Assembly (NCBI GenBank): GCA_041177965.1
Contig: JBEGWF010000146.1
Span: 14,120-78,119, forward strand
Reading direction: 5' to 3'
Length of the DNA stretch: 64,000 nucleotides
Origin: SXXZ01 sp041177965
Lineage (GTDB): Bacteria > Verrucomicrobiota > Verrucomicrobiia > Limisphaerales > UBA9464
Shown here piece by piece: positions 47,891 to 55,925 of the stretch. Below the pieces are notes generated by a model. That model was not told the DNA's origin. It saw nothing but the letters and a program-made list of their open reading frames with translations, and made no database searches. The translations under genes and the position numbers were made by a program. Within the stretch, counting starts at the first letter, position 1. Each line of letters begins with the position of its first letter.

Positions 47891-48625
47891 TCAATGCAGG
47901 CCCAGCACGTCCTGCATGCTGTAGATGCCCGGTGTCTTTCCGACCACCCATGCCGAGGCCCGGAGCGCGCCCTGGGCGAAGGTGTCCCGGCTGCTGGCCT
48001 TGTGGGTCAGTTCCACCCGCTCGCCCACGGCCGCGAACAGCACGGTGTGGTCGCCCACGACATCGCCACCCCGCACCGCATGGATGCCGATCTCCGAAGG
48101 GGTCCGCGCCCCTACGATCCCATGGCGGCCGTGCCGGAGCGCCTCCTCGAGCTGGACCTTCCGCACGTCTCCCAGGATCTCGAGGAGGGTCGTCGCCGTG
48201 CCGCTCGGTGCGTCCTTCTTTAGCCGGTGGTGGGTCTCGATGACCTCCAGGTCGAAGGAGGGGCCGAGGATCTCGGCGGCCTTGCGGGTCAGCCAGAAGA
48301 GGGTGTTGACCCCGGTGGAATAATTCGATGCCCACACCATCGGGATCTTCGCGGCCGCCGCGCGGATGGACCCCTTCTCGGCCTCGCTGTGGCCGGTGGT
48401 GCCGATGACCAACGCCTTGCGCTGGGCCGCACACAGCGCCGCGACACCGGCGGTGGCATCGTGGTGGGTGAAGTCGATGACCGCATCGGCCCCGGGGAGG
48501 ACCGAGTCCAGATCGTCCCCGACGTCGAGACCGGCCACGACCTGCAACCCGGGATGATCCTTGGCGCACGACAGCAGCGCCTGCCCCATCCGACCCTTCG
48601 AACCGTTGATGATAATGCGCGTCAC
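47891..48625 (-). CDS. dapB: 4-hydroxy-tetrahydrodipicolinate reductase
   Basis: NAD(P)H-dependent reductase of the diaminopimelate and lysine pathway. The 244-residue protein has the Rossmann start RIIINGSKGRMGQAL and then AVIDFTHHDAT and GTTGHSEAEK. The catalytic ETHHRLKKDAPSGTA follows, with conserved His-His and Lys. HAVRGGDVVGDHTVLFA and a C-terminal GALRAS segment complete it. The GTG at 48625 is chosen because it starts the first beta strand; 12 more codons are open upstream. It begins the dapB-folK-pepP operon and is divergent from the membrane protein at 48756, with 130 bases between them. Confidence 0.95.
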   Translation of the reverse strand: MTRIIINGSKGRMGQALLSCAKDHPGLQVVAGLDVGDDLDSVLPGADAVIDFTHHDATAGVAALCAAQRKALVIGTTGHSEAEKGSIRAAAAKIPMVWASNYSTGVNTLFWLTRKAAEILGPSFDLEVIETHHRLKKDAPSGTATTLLEILGDVRKVQLEEALRHGRHGIVGARTPSEIGIHAVRGGDVVGDHTVLFAAVGERVELTHKASSRDTFAQGALRASAWVVGKTPGIYSMQDVLGLH

Positions 48626-48678
48626 GGCCACCACCCTACCGGTCCCGGATCGGTCGAACAAGGAGACCGATGTCGGGT

Positions 48679-48701
48679 TCGACGGACGGCCCGACCGTCG
48701 A
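48679..48701. promoter_or_regulatory. Inverted repeat between dapB and a divergent membrane protein gene
   Basis: A perfect 7-bp inverted repeat (TCGACGG at 48679-48685, CCGTCGA at 48695-48701) with a 9-base centre lies between the two divergent starts, 54 bases upstream of dapB. The position suits an operator for one or both genes. In GC-rich DNA such repeats also arise by chance. Confidence 0.3.
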
Positions 48702-48755
48702 CCGCGGGCTTCCGATGGCCAGATCCCCAGATCGGGTGTTCAATCCGTCCGTCCG

Positions 48756-49481
48756 ATGCGTCCGCCCGGTGCCCCCCTGAAACCGATCCCCCCCGCCGTC
48801 CGCTGGGCGGGGCGGGCCGTGGGTTGGATCCTCGCGGCCGGATTCGTGGCCTCACGGATCCCGAACGACACGCCGTCAACGCTGATGGCCGGCAACTGGA
48901 TGCTGACCGGGTTCACCGTGGCCGTCGCCCTCGAGACCCACCGGTGGCTGCCCACCCAGAACACCGTGGCCGCAGCGGGTCTGATCTCGCTGGCGGGATG
49001 GCTGGAGTCCGTGGTCCAGGGCGCGGATTGGAGGCCGCCGCCGGGCGTCCAGCTTCTGAGCGGCTTCAGCCATGTGCTCGCCAGCCGGGGACTCGTCCGA
49101 CTCGTGCTCGGTCCTTGGCGGGGTCGACCCGGTTATGGTCTCGGCGTTCTGGCCGGCACGGTCCTCGTATCCGGCCTTTCGGTGGGCCTGACGCGGATCG
49201 CATGGGGAGGGTCCACGGGCCCCGGGGGACTTCTGCTCCAGGCGGCGGGCCTGGCCTTCGGCGTCCTCGCGGCCAGCGTCTGGTTGCTCGTCAAGAAACC
49301 GGTCCCGGACACGCCCAACCCGCGTCCGGCCCTGCTCTGGCTGGTGCTGGGCTGCGGCCAGGCATGGCTTCTGTTCCGGAACGGGCACCGGGCCGGGGCC
49401 GGGTGCGCGATCGCCCTGGTCCTGTTCGGCGCATCCGCCTCGTGGGTCTCCTGGCGCCGGGTCCGGGTGGCTGTTCAGTGA
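48756..49481 (+). CDS. Putative integral membrane protein
   Basis: Not recognised. The 241-residue product has six or seven hydrophobic segments spread over its length: VGWILAAGFVA, MLTGFTVAVAL, TVAAAGLISLAGWL, YGLGVLAGTVLVSGL, LLLQAAGLAFGVLAASVWLLV, ALLWLVLGCGQAWLLF and AIALVLFGASASWV. Loops are short and basic ones lie mostly on one side. There is no transport or enzyme motif. The ATG at 48756 was chosen since further upstream the frame runs into dapB. Its end overlaps the end of the convergent CorC-like gene by seven bases. It could be a small transporter or sensor; nothing supports a specific role. Confidence 0.65.
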   Translation: MRPPGAPLKPIPPAVRWAGRAVGWILAAGFVASRIPNDTPSTLMAGNWMLTGFTVAVALETHRWLPTQNTVAAAGLISLAGWLESVVQGADWRPPPGVQLLSGFSHVLASRGLVRLVLGPWRGRPGYGLGVLAGTVLVSGLSVGLTRIAWGGSTGPGGLLLQAAGLAFGVLAASVWLLVKKPVPDTPNPRPALLWLVLGCGQAWLLFRNGHRAGAGCAIALVLFGASASWVSWRRVRVAVQ

Positions 49482-50830
49482 ACCCGGGGTCTCGATCCCG
49501 CCTCCGGTTCCGGAGACCGGGTGCGGGCGATGAGCACCCTCGAGACGCGAAGTCCGTCGACCTCGCACACCGTCAGCCGATGGCCCGTGAGCGGCACGGA
49601 ATCTCCCACCTTGGCGAAGCCGCCCAGACGCTCGGTCATCCATCCCCCGACCGTGTGCGCGCCGGAGGCCTCCACCGGCTCGCGCACCAGTTCCGACAGC
49701 TCGAAGAGCGGCAGCGCGCCGTCGAGCCGCCACTGATCGTCGCCGACCGGCTCGATGCGCGGCTTCTCCTGATCGAACTCGTCCTGGATCTGTCCGACCA
49801 ACTCCTCGAGGACGTTCTCGAGGGTCACCATGCCCGTGGTGCTGCCGTACTCGTCGACGACGACGGCAAGATGCAGCCTCCGGTCGAGGAAGAGCTGGAG
49901 CAACCGGTCGAGGCGGGCCGTCTCCGGGACGTAGATCACCGGCTTTGCGACATTGCGCAGGTCGCCCGCCGTCCCGGCGGCCCCGCGCCTCAGATAGATG
50001 TCCTTCACGTGCACCACGCCGACCAACCGGTCGAGATCACCCCCGTCGCTCAACGGAAACCGCGAGTACCTGGTCTCGTCGGCCAGGCGCATGCATTCAC
50101 CGATGGGGCGTCCCAGATCGAGCGCCACGATCTCCCGACGGGGACGCATGACCTCGCGGACCCGACGCCGGCCCAGGTCCAGAGAGTTCTGGACGATCTC
50201 GCGCGCCAGCACCGAACTGCCCCCTGCGGCCAACGTGGAACCCAGCATCAACCTCAACTCCTCCTCGGAATGCACCTCGCCATGGCCGGAGGCCTCGATG
50301 CCCAACTGCCTGAGCACCCACAGCGAGGTCCAGTTGAGGACCCAGATCAGCGGATAGGTCACCAGATAGAACCAGTGCAGCGGATAGGCCACCCAGAGCG
50401 ACGACGGAAGGGGGCGCTTGATGGCGATGAACTTCGGCGCCTGTTCGCCCACCACCACGTGGAAGAACGTGACCACCATGATGCCCACGGAGGCCGACAG
50501 CAGGTGTCGGACCTTTTCCGACTCGATGCTCAACCATCCGAAGACCGGCTCGAGCAGCGTGGCGAACACGGGCTCGGCGACCCAACCGAGCGCCAGGCTC
50601 GCCAGGGTGATGCCCAACTGGCAGGCGCTCAGGTATCCGTCGAGGTGGGAGAGGATGTGACGGGCCATTCCGGCCCTCCGGTGGCGCCGCTGAACCAGGC
50701 CCTCCAACTGGGTGTCGCGGATCTTCACCAGGGCGAACTCCGCCGCGACGAAGAACCCGTTGAACGCCACCAGCGCCAGGGCCAACGACAGCTTGGCGGC
50801 CACCTCGAGGATCGGCGGGGACGTGCTCAT
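49475..50830 (-). CDS. CNNM/CorC-type hemolysin-family protein (third of three)
   Basis: Membrane protein of the family that includes magnesium/cobalt efflux proteins. The 451-residue chain has the CNNM (DUF21) membrane domain at 1-200, with NGFFVAAEFALVKIRDTQLE and HLDGYLSACQLGITLASLALGW (core LSACQLGITLASLALGW). A CBS pair follows at about 215-345 (VREVMRPRREIVALD, GVVHVKDIYLR, LAVVVDEYGSTTGMVTLEN). A C-terminal CorC_HlyC domain comes last, from about 355 (DDQWRLDGALPLFELSELV). This is the complete three-domain form. Its ATG overlaps the stop of the preceding paralogue (ATGA, 50827-50830), so translation is coupled. A Mg/Co transport role is known for some relatives only. Confidence 0.92.
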   Translation of the reverse strand: MSTSPPILEVAAKLSLALALVAFNGFFVAAEFALVKIRDTQLEGLVQRRHRRAGMARHILSHLDGYLSACQLGITLASLALGWVAEPVFATLLEPVFGWLSIESEKVRHLLSASVGIMVVTFFHVVVGEQAPKFIAIKRPLPSSLWVAYPLHWFYLVTYPLIWVLNWTSLWVLRQLGIEASGHGEVHSEEELRLMLGSTLAAGGSSVLAREIVQNSLDLGRRRVREVMRPRREIVALDLGRPIGECMRLADETRYSRFPLSDGGDLDRLVGVVHVKDIYLRRGAAGTAGDLRNVAKPVIYVPETARLDRLLQLFLDRRLHLAVVVDEYGSTTGMVTLENVLEELVGQIQDEFDQEKPRIEPVGDDQWRLDGALPLFELSELVREPVEASGAHTVGGWMTERLGGFAKVGDSVPLTGHRLTVCEVDGLRVSRVLIARTRSPEPEAGSRPRVH

Positions 50831-51816
50831 GGCGCCACCTCCAGGAACAGGGCGCCGAGCACGTCGGAGAGCGTCACGATGCCGGCCTCGCGCCCGTCGG
50901 GAGCCCGGACGATAGCCAGATGCTCGCCAGACTTCTGGAAGGCCCGGAGCGCCTCCTCGATTCGGAGCGAGTCGTCGAGGAACAAGGCGGGTCGCAACCA
51001 TTCCCCGGCCGTCTTGCGACGTTCGTCGGGCTCGGAATACAGCACATCCTTCAGGCTGACGATGCCCTCGATCCGGCGGTTCGGGCCGCTCCCGCTCCAC
51101 ACCGGCATCCGGGTGTGCCCGCCCCTCCGGCACGACTCGCGGATCTCCGGAAGGGTGGCCGAGGCGTGGATCGTCTGCGCCGCATCGAGCGGCTTGGCGA
51201 CGCGGGACAGGGTCAGGTTCTGGGCGTCGATGATCCGATAGATCAGCGAGCGCTCGGTCTTGGACAGCCCGCCGGTGCTCGATTGGATCAGCGCCTTCAA
51301 CTCGTCGCGGTTGGCGAAGAGTCGTCCGCTCAGGGCCCGGTCGCCCGTCACCCAGAGCAGCGCCTGGGCGAAGCGTCCGACCAGGAACACCGCGGGCGAG
51401 AGCATCCGATGGATGGCCGCGTACACCGGCAGCAGCCAGAGGCAGAGCCGGTTCGGCATCCGCTGGAACAGGCGCTTGGGCAGCAATTCGCAGGCGAGGT
51501 AGATGGCCAACCCCGTCACCAGCAGCATCGGCCAGAGGGTCCAGGGGCGATCCCGCGACCAGTGCTGCAGATCCTGGAGGATCAGCGCCACCGCCGCGAA
51601 GTTGGCGACCGTGTTGCCGACCAGGATGGTCCACAGGAAATCCTCGGGCCGGTCCATGTAGGCCAGCAGTCGCCGGGCGTTGCCGCTCCCCGCACGGGCC
51701 CGCTGCCTCACCCGGAGGCGGCTCAGCGCGAAGACCCCCGCCTCCATCCCGGACAGGAAGAAGGACACCAGCAACCAACCGGCCACGGTCAATCCATGCA
51801 CCAGCGACGGATTCAT
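50827..51816 (-). CDS. CNNM/CBS-domain membrane protein, short form (second of three)
   Basis: The 329-residue member of the tandem set. It has a CNNM-type membrane domain (GWLLVSFFLSGMEAGVFALSRLRVRQRA, key part FFLSGMEAGVFALSRLR; ILVGNTVANFAAVALIL; CELLPKRLFQRMP). CBS-like repeats (GIVSLKDVLYSEP, LAIVRAPDGREAGIVTLSDVLG) close the chain. The C-terminal CorC_HlyC domain found in both neighbours is absent, and the protein ends just after the CBS pair. It overlaps the genes on either side by four bases each. The three proteins may assemble together, since CNNM domains dimerise; this is inference. Confidence 0.9.
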   Translation of the reverse strand: MNPSLVHGLTVAGWLLVSFFLSGMEAGVFALSRLRVRQRARAGSGNARRLLAYMDRPEDFLWTILVGNTVANFAAVALILQDLQHWSRDRPWTLWPMLLVTGLAIYLACELLPKRLFQRMPNRLCLWLLPVYAAIHRMLSPAVFLVGRFAQALLWVTGDRALSGRLFANRDELKALIQSSTGGLSKTERSLIYRIIDAQNLTLSRVAKPLDAAQTIHASATLPEIRESCRRGGHTRMPVWSGSGPNRRIEGIVSLKDVLYSEPDERRKTAGEWLRPALFLDDSLRIEEALRAFQKSGEHLAIVRAPDGREAGIVTLSDVLGALFLEVAP

Positions 51817-53033
51817 GACGCCCCCTCCGTTTCCACGAGCAGTTCACGGATCCGCCGCTCGTCGGCCTGCAGCACCGTGATCCGCAGGCCCTGGTGCCGG
51901 AAGACCTCGCCCACCCCCGGGACGACATCGGCCAACCACAGGACGAGCCCGGCGAGGGTCTCGACGCCGTCGGGAGGATTCAGCGCCGGATGTTCGCGTC
52001 GAAAATCGTCGAGGCGCATGGCTCCGTTGGTCCTCCAGCGCCCCGGGGCCAACCGCTCGAAGACGAATCCCTGGGCCTCCCCTTCCCTGCGGATGGGGCC
52101 CACCACCGAGACCAGGATGTCCTGCAGGGTCAGCAGGCCGGCCGTCCCGCCGTACTCGTCCAGCACGATGGCCACGCCCCGGCGTTGCCGCTGCATCGAC
52201 TCGAAGAGTCCGAGGAGGTTCATGCTCTCCGGCACGAAGGACGGGAACTCCATCGCCATGAACAGGTCGGTATCCTCGTCGAGGAGGAGGGTCCGGGTGT
52301 TCAGCACTCCGACCACGTTGTCGGGCGACTCGTCGTAGAGGGGGATCCAATGGTGACCGGACTTGCGGGCCTGGGCCACCATCTGGTCCATGGGGAGGTC
52401 GTCCGGAAGGAGGACCATCCGGGCCCGGGGTTGCATGACATCCCCGGCCGTGCGCTGGTCGAGCGAGAGCACCTGCAGCAGGATCTCCTTCTCGCCGGCA
52501 CCGAGGGTGCCCTGCTGATGGGCGAGTTCGATCAGGTCGGCGTATTCGTCGTCCGAGACCCCGGACTGGGCCTTGGCGGACCTCGGGACCAACCGCTCGA
52601 CGATGCCGTCCACGCAGGCCTGCGCGACCTTCCGCACCGGACGGGTCAGGCTGACGAACAGCCAGAGGGGTTCGGCCACCCGGAGGGCCCACGTCTCGGG
52701 ACTCCGCACCCCCAGCGCCTTCGGGGTCACCTCGCAGGTCAGGAGCAGGAGCAGGAGGCCGAACGCCGCCCAACCGACCCCGGGAATCCCGTGATCCAAG
52801 GCGAGGCCGCCGGCCACGATGAGGGCCACCAGCAGGGCGTTGGACAACGTGTTGCCCAGCGCGATCGCCGCGAGGACATCGGATGGCTGCGCCAGAAGAA
52901 GTCCGACCCGTTCACTGCCCCGACGTCCCGACTCGACCAACCGGCGCGCGCGCCAGGTGCCCAGGGAAAAGAGGGCCGACTCGGCGAGGGCGAAGAAGAA
53001 ACTCGACGCGACCAGCGCCAAAAGGACCAGCAT
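51813..53033 (-). CDS. CNNM/CorC-type hemolysin-family protein (first of three)
   Basis: First of the tandem set, 406 residues from the ATG at 53033. Membrane domain: LLALVASSFFFALAESALFSLG, of which SFFFALAESALFSLG is the CNNM signature, and AAIALGNTLSNALLVALIV with CEVTPKALGVRSPE. The CBS pair has AGDVMQPRARMVLLP, GVLNTRTLLLDEDTD and VAIVLDEYGGTAGLLTLQDIL. A CorC_HlyC domain ends the protein (RWRTNGAMRLDDFR). The frame stays open to 53195; I prefer 53033 because it begins the first membrane helix, though no Shine-Dalgarno sequence marks it and a TTG a few codons upstream is possible. It is divergent from coaD. Confidence 0.9.
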   Translation of the reverse strand: MLVLLALVASSFFFALAESALFSLGTWRARRLVESGRRGSERVGLLLAQPSDVLAAIALGNTLSNALLVALIVAGGLALDHGIPGVGWAAFGLLLLLLTCEVTPKALGVRSPETWALRVAEPLWLFVSLTRPVRKVAQACVDGIVERLVPRSAKAQSGVSDDEYADLIELAHQQGTLGAGEKEILLQVLSLDQRTAGDVMQPRARMVLLPDDLPMDQMVAQARKSGHHWIPLYDESPDNVVGVLNTRTLLLDEDTDLFMAMEFPSFVPESMNLLGLFESMQRQRRGVAIVLDEYGGTAGLLTLQDILVSVVGPIRREGEAQGFVFERLAPGRWRTNGAMRLDDFRREHPALNPPDGVETLAGLVLWLADVVPGVGEVFRHQGLRITVLQADERRIRELLVETEGAS

Positions 53034-53230
53034 CGGGGTTGTGGGCAGGGCGGCCAACCCCGTGATCGACTCCGAAAATCGATCGGGATTCAACCCAAGA
53101 CGCGCGGGATGCCAACGGGAGACCGCGGTGAACCGATCCTCACGGAGTCCGGCCGGGACGGAATCTCGGACATGGACGGTCCCCGACGAGGGCATCTTCC
53201 CATTTCAACGGGAATCCCTACCCTCGCCCC

Positions 53231-53725
53231 ATGCGCACCGTCGTCTACCCGGGAAGCTTCGACCCGATCACCAACGGCCACCTCGACGTGGTCCAGCGGG
53301 CCGCCAAGATGTTCGACCGGGTGATCCTCGCGGTGGCACGCAACGAGGGAAAACGGCCCCTCTTCAGTCTGGAGGAGCGGAAGCGCCTGGCGCTGTCCGC
53401 CGTGTCGAACCTGGGCAACGTGTCGGTGGAGACGTTCGAAGGGCTCCTGGTCGACTACGTGATCCATCACGGGGCCTGCGCCGTGGTCCGGGGTCTGCGT
53501 GCGGTCAGCGACTTCGAGTTCGAATTCCAGCTTGCCCTGATGAACCGCAAGCTCAACGAGAACGTGGAGACCGTCTTCCTGATGCCGAAGGACTCCTACT
53601 CCTTCCTCAGTTCCCGCCTGGTGAAGGAGGTCGCCCGCCTGCGGGGCGACGTTTCGCCGTTCGTCCCCTCCGAGGTGGTGGAGGCGCTCCGCACGCGGTT
53701 GAGCGCTCCCGACGGTCAGGACTGA
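53231..53725 (+). CDS. coaD: Phosphopantetheine adenylyltransferase
   Basis: Fourth step of coenzyme A synthesis; joins ATP to 4'-phosphopantetheine. The 164-residue protein matches the family length. It has VVYPGSFDPITNGHLDVVQRA (core PGSFDPITNGHLD, containing the TxGH nucleotidyltransferase motif). RGLRAVSDFEFEFQLALMNRKL and a C-terminal YSFLSSRLVKEVARLRGDVS follow. The start is ATG at 53231. A TACCCT sequence ends six bases before the ATG, but no convincing -35 accompanies it. It is divergent from the CNNM gene set and followed by a hairpin. Confidence 0.97.
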   Translation: MRTVVYPGSFDPITNGHLDVVQRAAKMFDRVILAVARNEGKRPLFSLEERKRLALSAVSNLGNVSVETFEGLLVDYVIHHGACAVVRGLRAVSDFEFEFQLALMNRKLNENVETVFLMPKDSYSFLSSRLVKEVARLRGDVSPFVPSEVVEALRTRLSAPDGQD

Positions 53726-53739
53726 CGGACCGGGTCTGC

Positions 53740-53760
53740 GGTCCCGAAGCGGTCGGGACC
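53740..53760 (+). terminator. Hairpin after coaD, possible terminator
   Basis: A perfect 8-bp stem (53740-53747 with 53753-53760) and a 5-base loop begin 15 bases after the coaD stop. Only two T residues follow, so it is not a full intrinsic terminator by the classical rule, but its position and perfect pairing fit a transcript end or 3' protective structure. Confidence 0.5.
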
Positions 53761-53878
53761 TTCAGACGGGATCGACAACCCCGATCCCATGGAATGCCGG
53801 CAGGATCCGCGACGTCGGCCGCCTCGCATGCGCTGAAATCGATCGACGAGGTCGCAACGGCGGTCGCACACTCGCCGC

Positions 53879-54502
53879 ATGAACCCCCTTGATCCGCGCC
53901 TCCTCGCCCTTTCCCTCGTCTGCCTCCCGATGTGGGCTGGCGAGGCCAAATCCCTCTTCGACGGCAGGACCCTCCGGGGCTGGGAGGGCGATCCGAAGGT
54001 TTGGTCGGTCGAGGATGGGGCCATCACGGCCGGGCGGCTGGACCTGAATTTCCCCCGCAACGAATTCCTCGCCACCACGCGCGGCTACACCAACTTCATC
54101 CTGCGACTCCGGTTCAAGATCGAAGGCACCGAGGGATTCGTGAACTCCGGGGTCCAGATCCGCAGCGAACGGGTGCCGAACCATCACGAGATGGTCGGGT
54201 ACCAGGCCGACATCGGAGAGGGCTGGTATGGCGCTCTTTATGACGAGTCGCGGCGCAACACCATCTTGGCGAAGCCGGATCCGGAGGTCGTCAAGAAGGC
54301 CGTCAAGCCCGGTCAGTGGAACCATTACGAGATCCGGGCCGACGGAAACCGGGTGACCCTGAAGATCAACGACATCCAGACCGTGGACTACACCGAGAAG
54401 GACCCCAAGATCGTGTCCAACGGCAAGTTGGCCGTCCAGATCCACGGCGCCGGCAAGACCCGGGTGCAGTTCAAGGACATCAGCATCGAGGAGTTGCCGT
54501 GA
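53879..54502 (+). CDS. DUF1080 (3-keto-disaccharide hydrolase-like) secreted protein
   Basis: Concanavalin-like beta-sandwich family abundant in Planctomycetota and Verrucomicrobiota; a few members act on 3-keto-glycosides, most are untested. The 207-residue protein has a signal peptide (LLALSLVCLPMWAGEA). The family start is SLFDGRTLRGWEGDPKVWSVEDGAITAG, recognised by LFDGRTLRGWEGDP. YTNFILRLRFKIEGTEGFVNSGVQIRS (core FILRLRFKIEG and NSGVQIRS) and WNHYEIRADGNRVTLKINDIQT complete the pattern. It follows coaD by 153 bases with no further context, and faces the PfkB-type kinase. The hydrolase name is a family label, not shown for this protein. Confidence 0.88.
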   Translation: MNPLDPRLLALSLVCLPMWAGEAKSLFDGRTLRGWEGDPKVWSVEDGAITAGRLDLNFPRNEFLATTRGYTNFILRLRFKIEGTEGFVNSGVQIRSERVPNHHEMVGYQADIGEGWYGALYDESRRNTILAKPDPEVVKKAVKPGQWNHYEIRADGNRVTLKINDIQTVDYTEKDPKIVSNGKLAVQIHGAGKTRVQFKDISIEELP

Positions 54503-54519
54503 TCAATCGTTGATCAATC
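54500..54519. repeat. Short direct repeat at the end of the DUF1080 gene
   Basis: Two copies of TGATCAATC (54500-54508 and 54511-54519) are separated by two bases and include the stop codon of the DUF1080 gene. TGATCA is itself a palindrome. Downstream, 54533-54552 holds a 6-bp inverted repeat (GGTCGG/CCGACC). None has a T-run; no function is evident. Confidence 0.45.
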
Positions 54520-54661
54520 CGTGATCCAGGCAGGTCGGGAATGCAACCGACCCGAGCTTTGAACCGGGGTCATTGATCGGTGCGATGCCTGGGAGGGCCA
54601 TGACTTGCCCAGGGGAGGCCTTCATGAGGCCTTCGGAAGACCTGCAGGAGACCTTGAACGC

Positions 54662-55711
54662 TCAGTCCTCGCCCGGTTCGAGAGGAGGCCGGACCCCGTA
54701 CTTCTTCTTCAGGGCCTCGACCTGGGCCAGCGGCTTCATGCCCCCGGTGCAGGTGGGGTCGGAGAGCGACGCGGCCGCAGCACACACGCCCGTGAGCAAC
54801 GCCTTCTGGAGATCCCAGCCCTCGTGAAGTCCGAGGAGCACACCGGAGCAGAAGGCGTCGCCGGCCCCGGCCGAGCCCGCGATGGCCTTGGCCGGCACCT
54901 TGAGCGACGGTTGCCAGTGGTCCTTCCCGTCGCGGGTGCGCGCGAAACAGCCCTCCGGGAAATGGATGACCACCAGTTCACGGACTCCGAACTGCAGGAT
55001 CGCCCCGGCGGCATGGCGCAACGAGACGGTGTCGAGCACCCCCTCCTTGCGGATCCGGAACCCGGTGACCATGCCCGCCTCGTATTCGTTGATGATGGCG
55101 TAATCGCAGTGCTTCAGCGCGGGCGTGACCACGGTCTTGAACCGGTCGCTGGCCTCGCTCACCACGTCGATGCTGGTCTTGAGACCCGCCGCCTGGGCTG
55201 CCGCGAGCAATTTCGCAGCGGCCGTGGTGCCGTCCTTGGAGACGACATCGAGCTTGTCGAGCAGCAGGAGGTAGCCGAGATGGAAGATGCGGGCCTTGAT
55301 CTTCGAGAAATCGAGGTCCTTGCCGTCCCACAGCGCGTTGGCCCCGCGGTAGTGGAAGAACGTTCGCTTGCCGTTGGACTGGACGGTGAAGACGTCGGTG
55401 TAGCTGGTGTCGACCTCGGCGGTCGCCTTCAGGTGGCGGGTATCGATCTTGTGCTTGCCGCAATCCTCGAGGATCGCCGCCCCCAGCGCGTCCTTGCCCA
55501 CCAATCCGGCACCCATCAACGGGAACTCCACCCCGAGCTTGGCGAGGTCGAGCAGGACGTTGTAGGGAGAGCCTCCGGTGCCCTGATGTTGGCTCTTGAT
55601 GTTGGCCAGTTGCTCGAGACCGGGGTAGGCATCGACCATCTTGACCCGATCGATGATCCAGTTGCCGCCGGCGAGGATGCCGGAGCGCTTGGAGACGGAG
55701 TTGCTCTTCAT
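54662..55711 (-). CDS. PfkB-family carbohydrate kinase
   Basis: Ribokinase-like enzyme phosphorylating a sugar, nucleoside or similar small molecule with ATP. The 349-residue protein starts with SGILAGGNWIIDRVKMVDAYPG and has the substrate-side GTGGSPYNVLLDLAKLG and GAGLVGKDALG of the first PfkB signature. The C-terminal signature is GSAGAGDAFCSGVLLGLHEG, with the catalytic base Asp in GAGDAF. The residues before it are AGSA rather than the common DTT, which is a mild variation. NEYEAGMVTG is the other internal family motif. The ATG at 55711 opens the frame. It is alone on its strand, divergent from the cytochrome cassette. The substrate cannot be assigned. Confidence 0.9.
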   Translation of the reverse strand: MKSNSVSKRSGILAGGNWIIDRVKMVDAYPGLEQLANIKSQHQGTGGSPYNVLLDLAKLGVEFPLMGAGLVGKDALGAAILEDCGKHKIDTRHLKATAEVDTSYTDVFTVQSNGKRTFFHYRGANALWDGKDLDFSKIKARIFHLGYLLLLDKLDVVSKDGTTAAAKLLAAAQAAGLKTSIDVVSEASDRFKTVVTPALKHCDYAIINEYEAGMVTGFRIRKEGVLDTVSLRHAAGAILQFGVRELVVIHFPEGCFARTRDGKDHWQPSLKVPAKAIAGSAGAGDAFCSGVLLGLHEGWDLQKALLTGVCAAAASLSDPTCTGGMKPLAQVEALKKKYGVRPPLEPGED

Positions 55712-55872
55712 CGGTAATGGAGACGACGGAAAGGACGTTCTGACTTGGACCGCAAAAGGCTACATCAACCGGATTGCGGTTGTCTCCAAGGATTTCTGGG
55801 CCATGGGAGACCCCCGGGCGGAGCCGCGGTGACCCGATCCTCTCAAAAACCCCGCAGGCACCGGAACACCTC

Positions 55873-55900
55873 TTGTATCGGCCGAGGTCGTCCGTCTAGT
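55873..55900 (+). promoter_or_regulatory. Possible weak promoter of the cytochrome/DUF1501 cassette
   Basis: TTGTAT at 55873-55878 and TCTAGT at 55895-55900, separated by 16 bases, lie 25 bases before the first start codon of the cassette. The -10 matches four of six consensus bases and the -35 three of six. The whole 214-base divergent gap (55712-55925) otherwise shows nothing clear. Confidence 0.3.
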
Positions 55901-55925
55901 GTCGGGCAGGATTCCCTGACGGCCT

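Noticed and set aside
53034..53195. N-terminal extension of the first CNNM gene to 53195
   Set aside because: The extra residues are polar and Arg/Pro-rich, and the family starts at the first membrane helix. The extension would also leave almost no room for the coaD promoter. Not fully excluded.
54586..54640. Several inverted repeats between the DUF1080 and PfkB genes as terminators
   Set aside because: Stems are six bases with long or palindromic loops and no T-run on either strand; they do not meet a terminator pattern.
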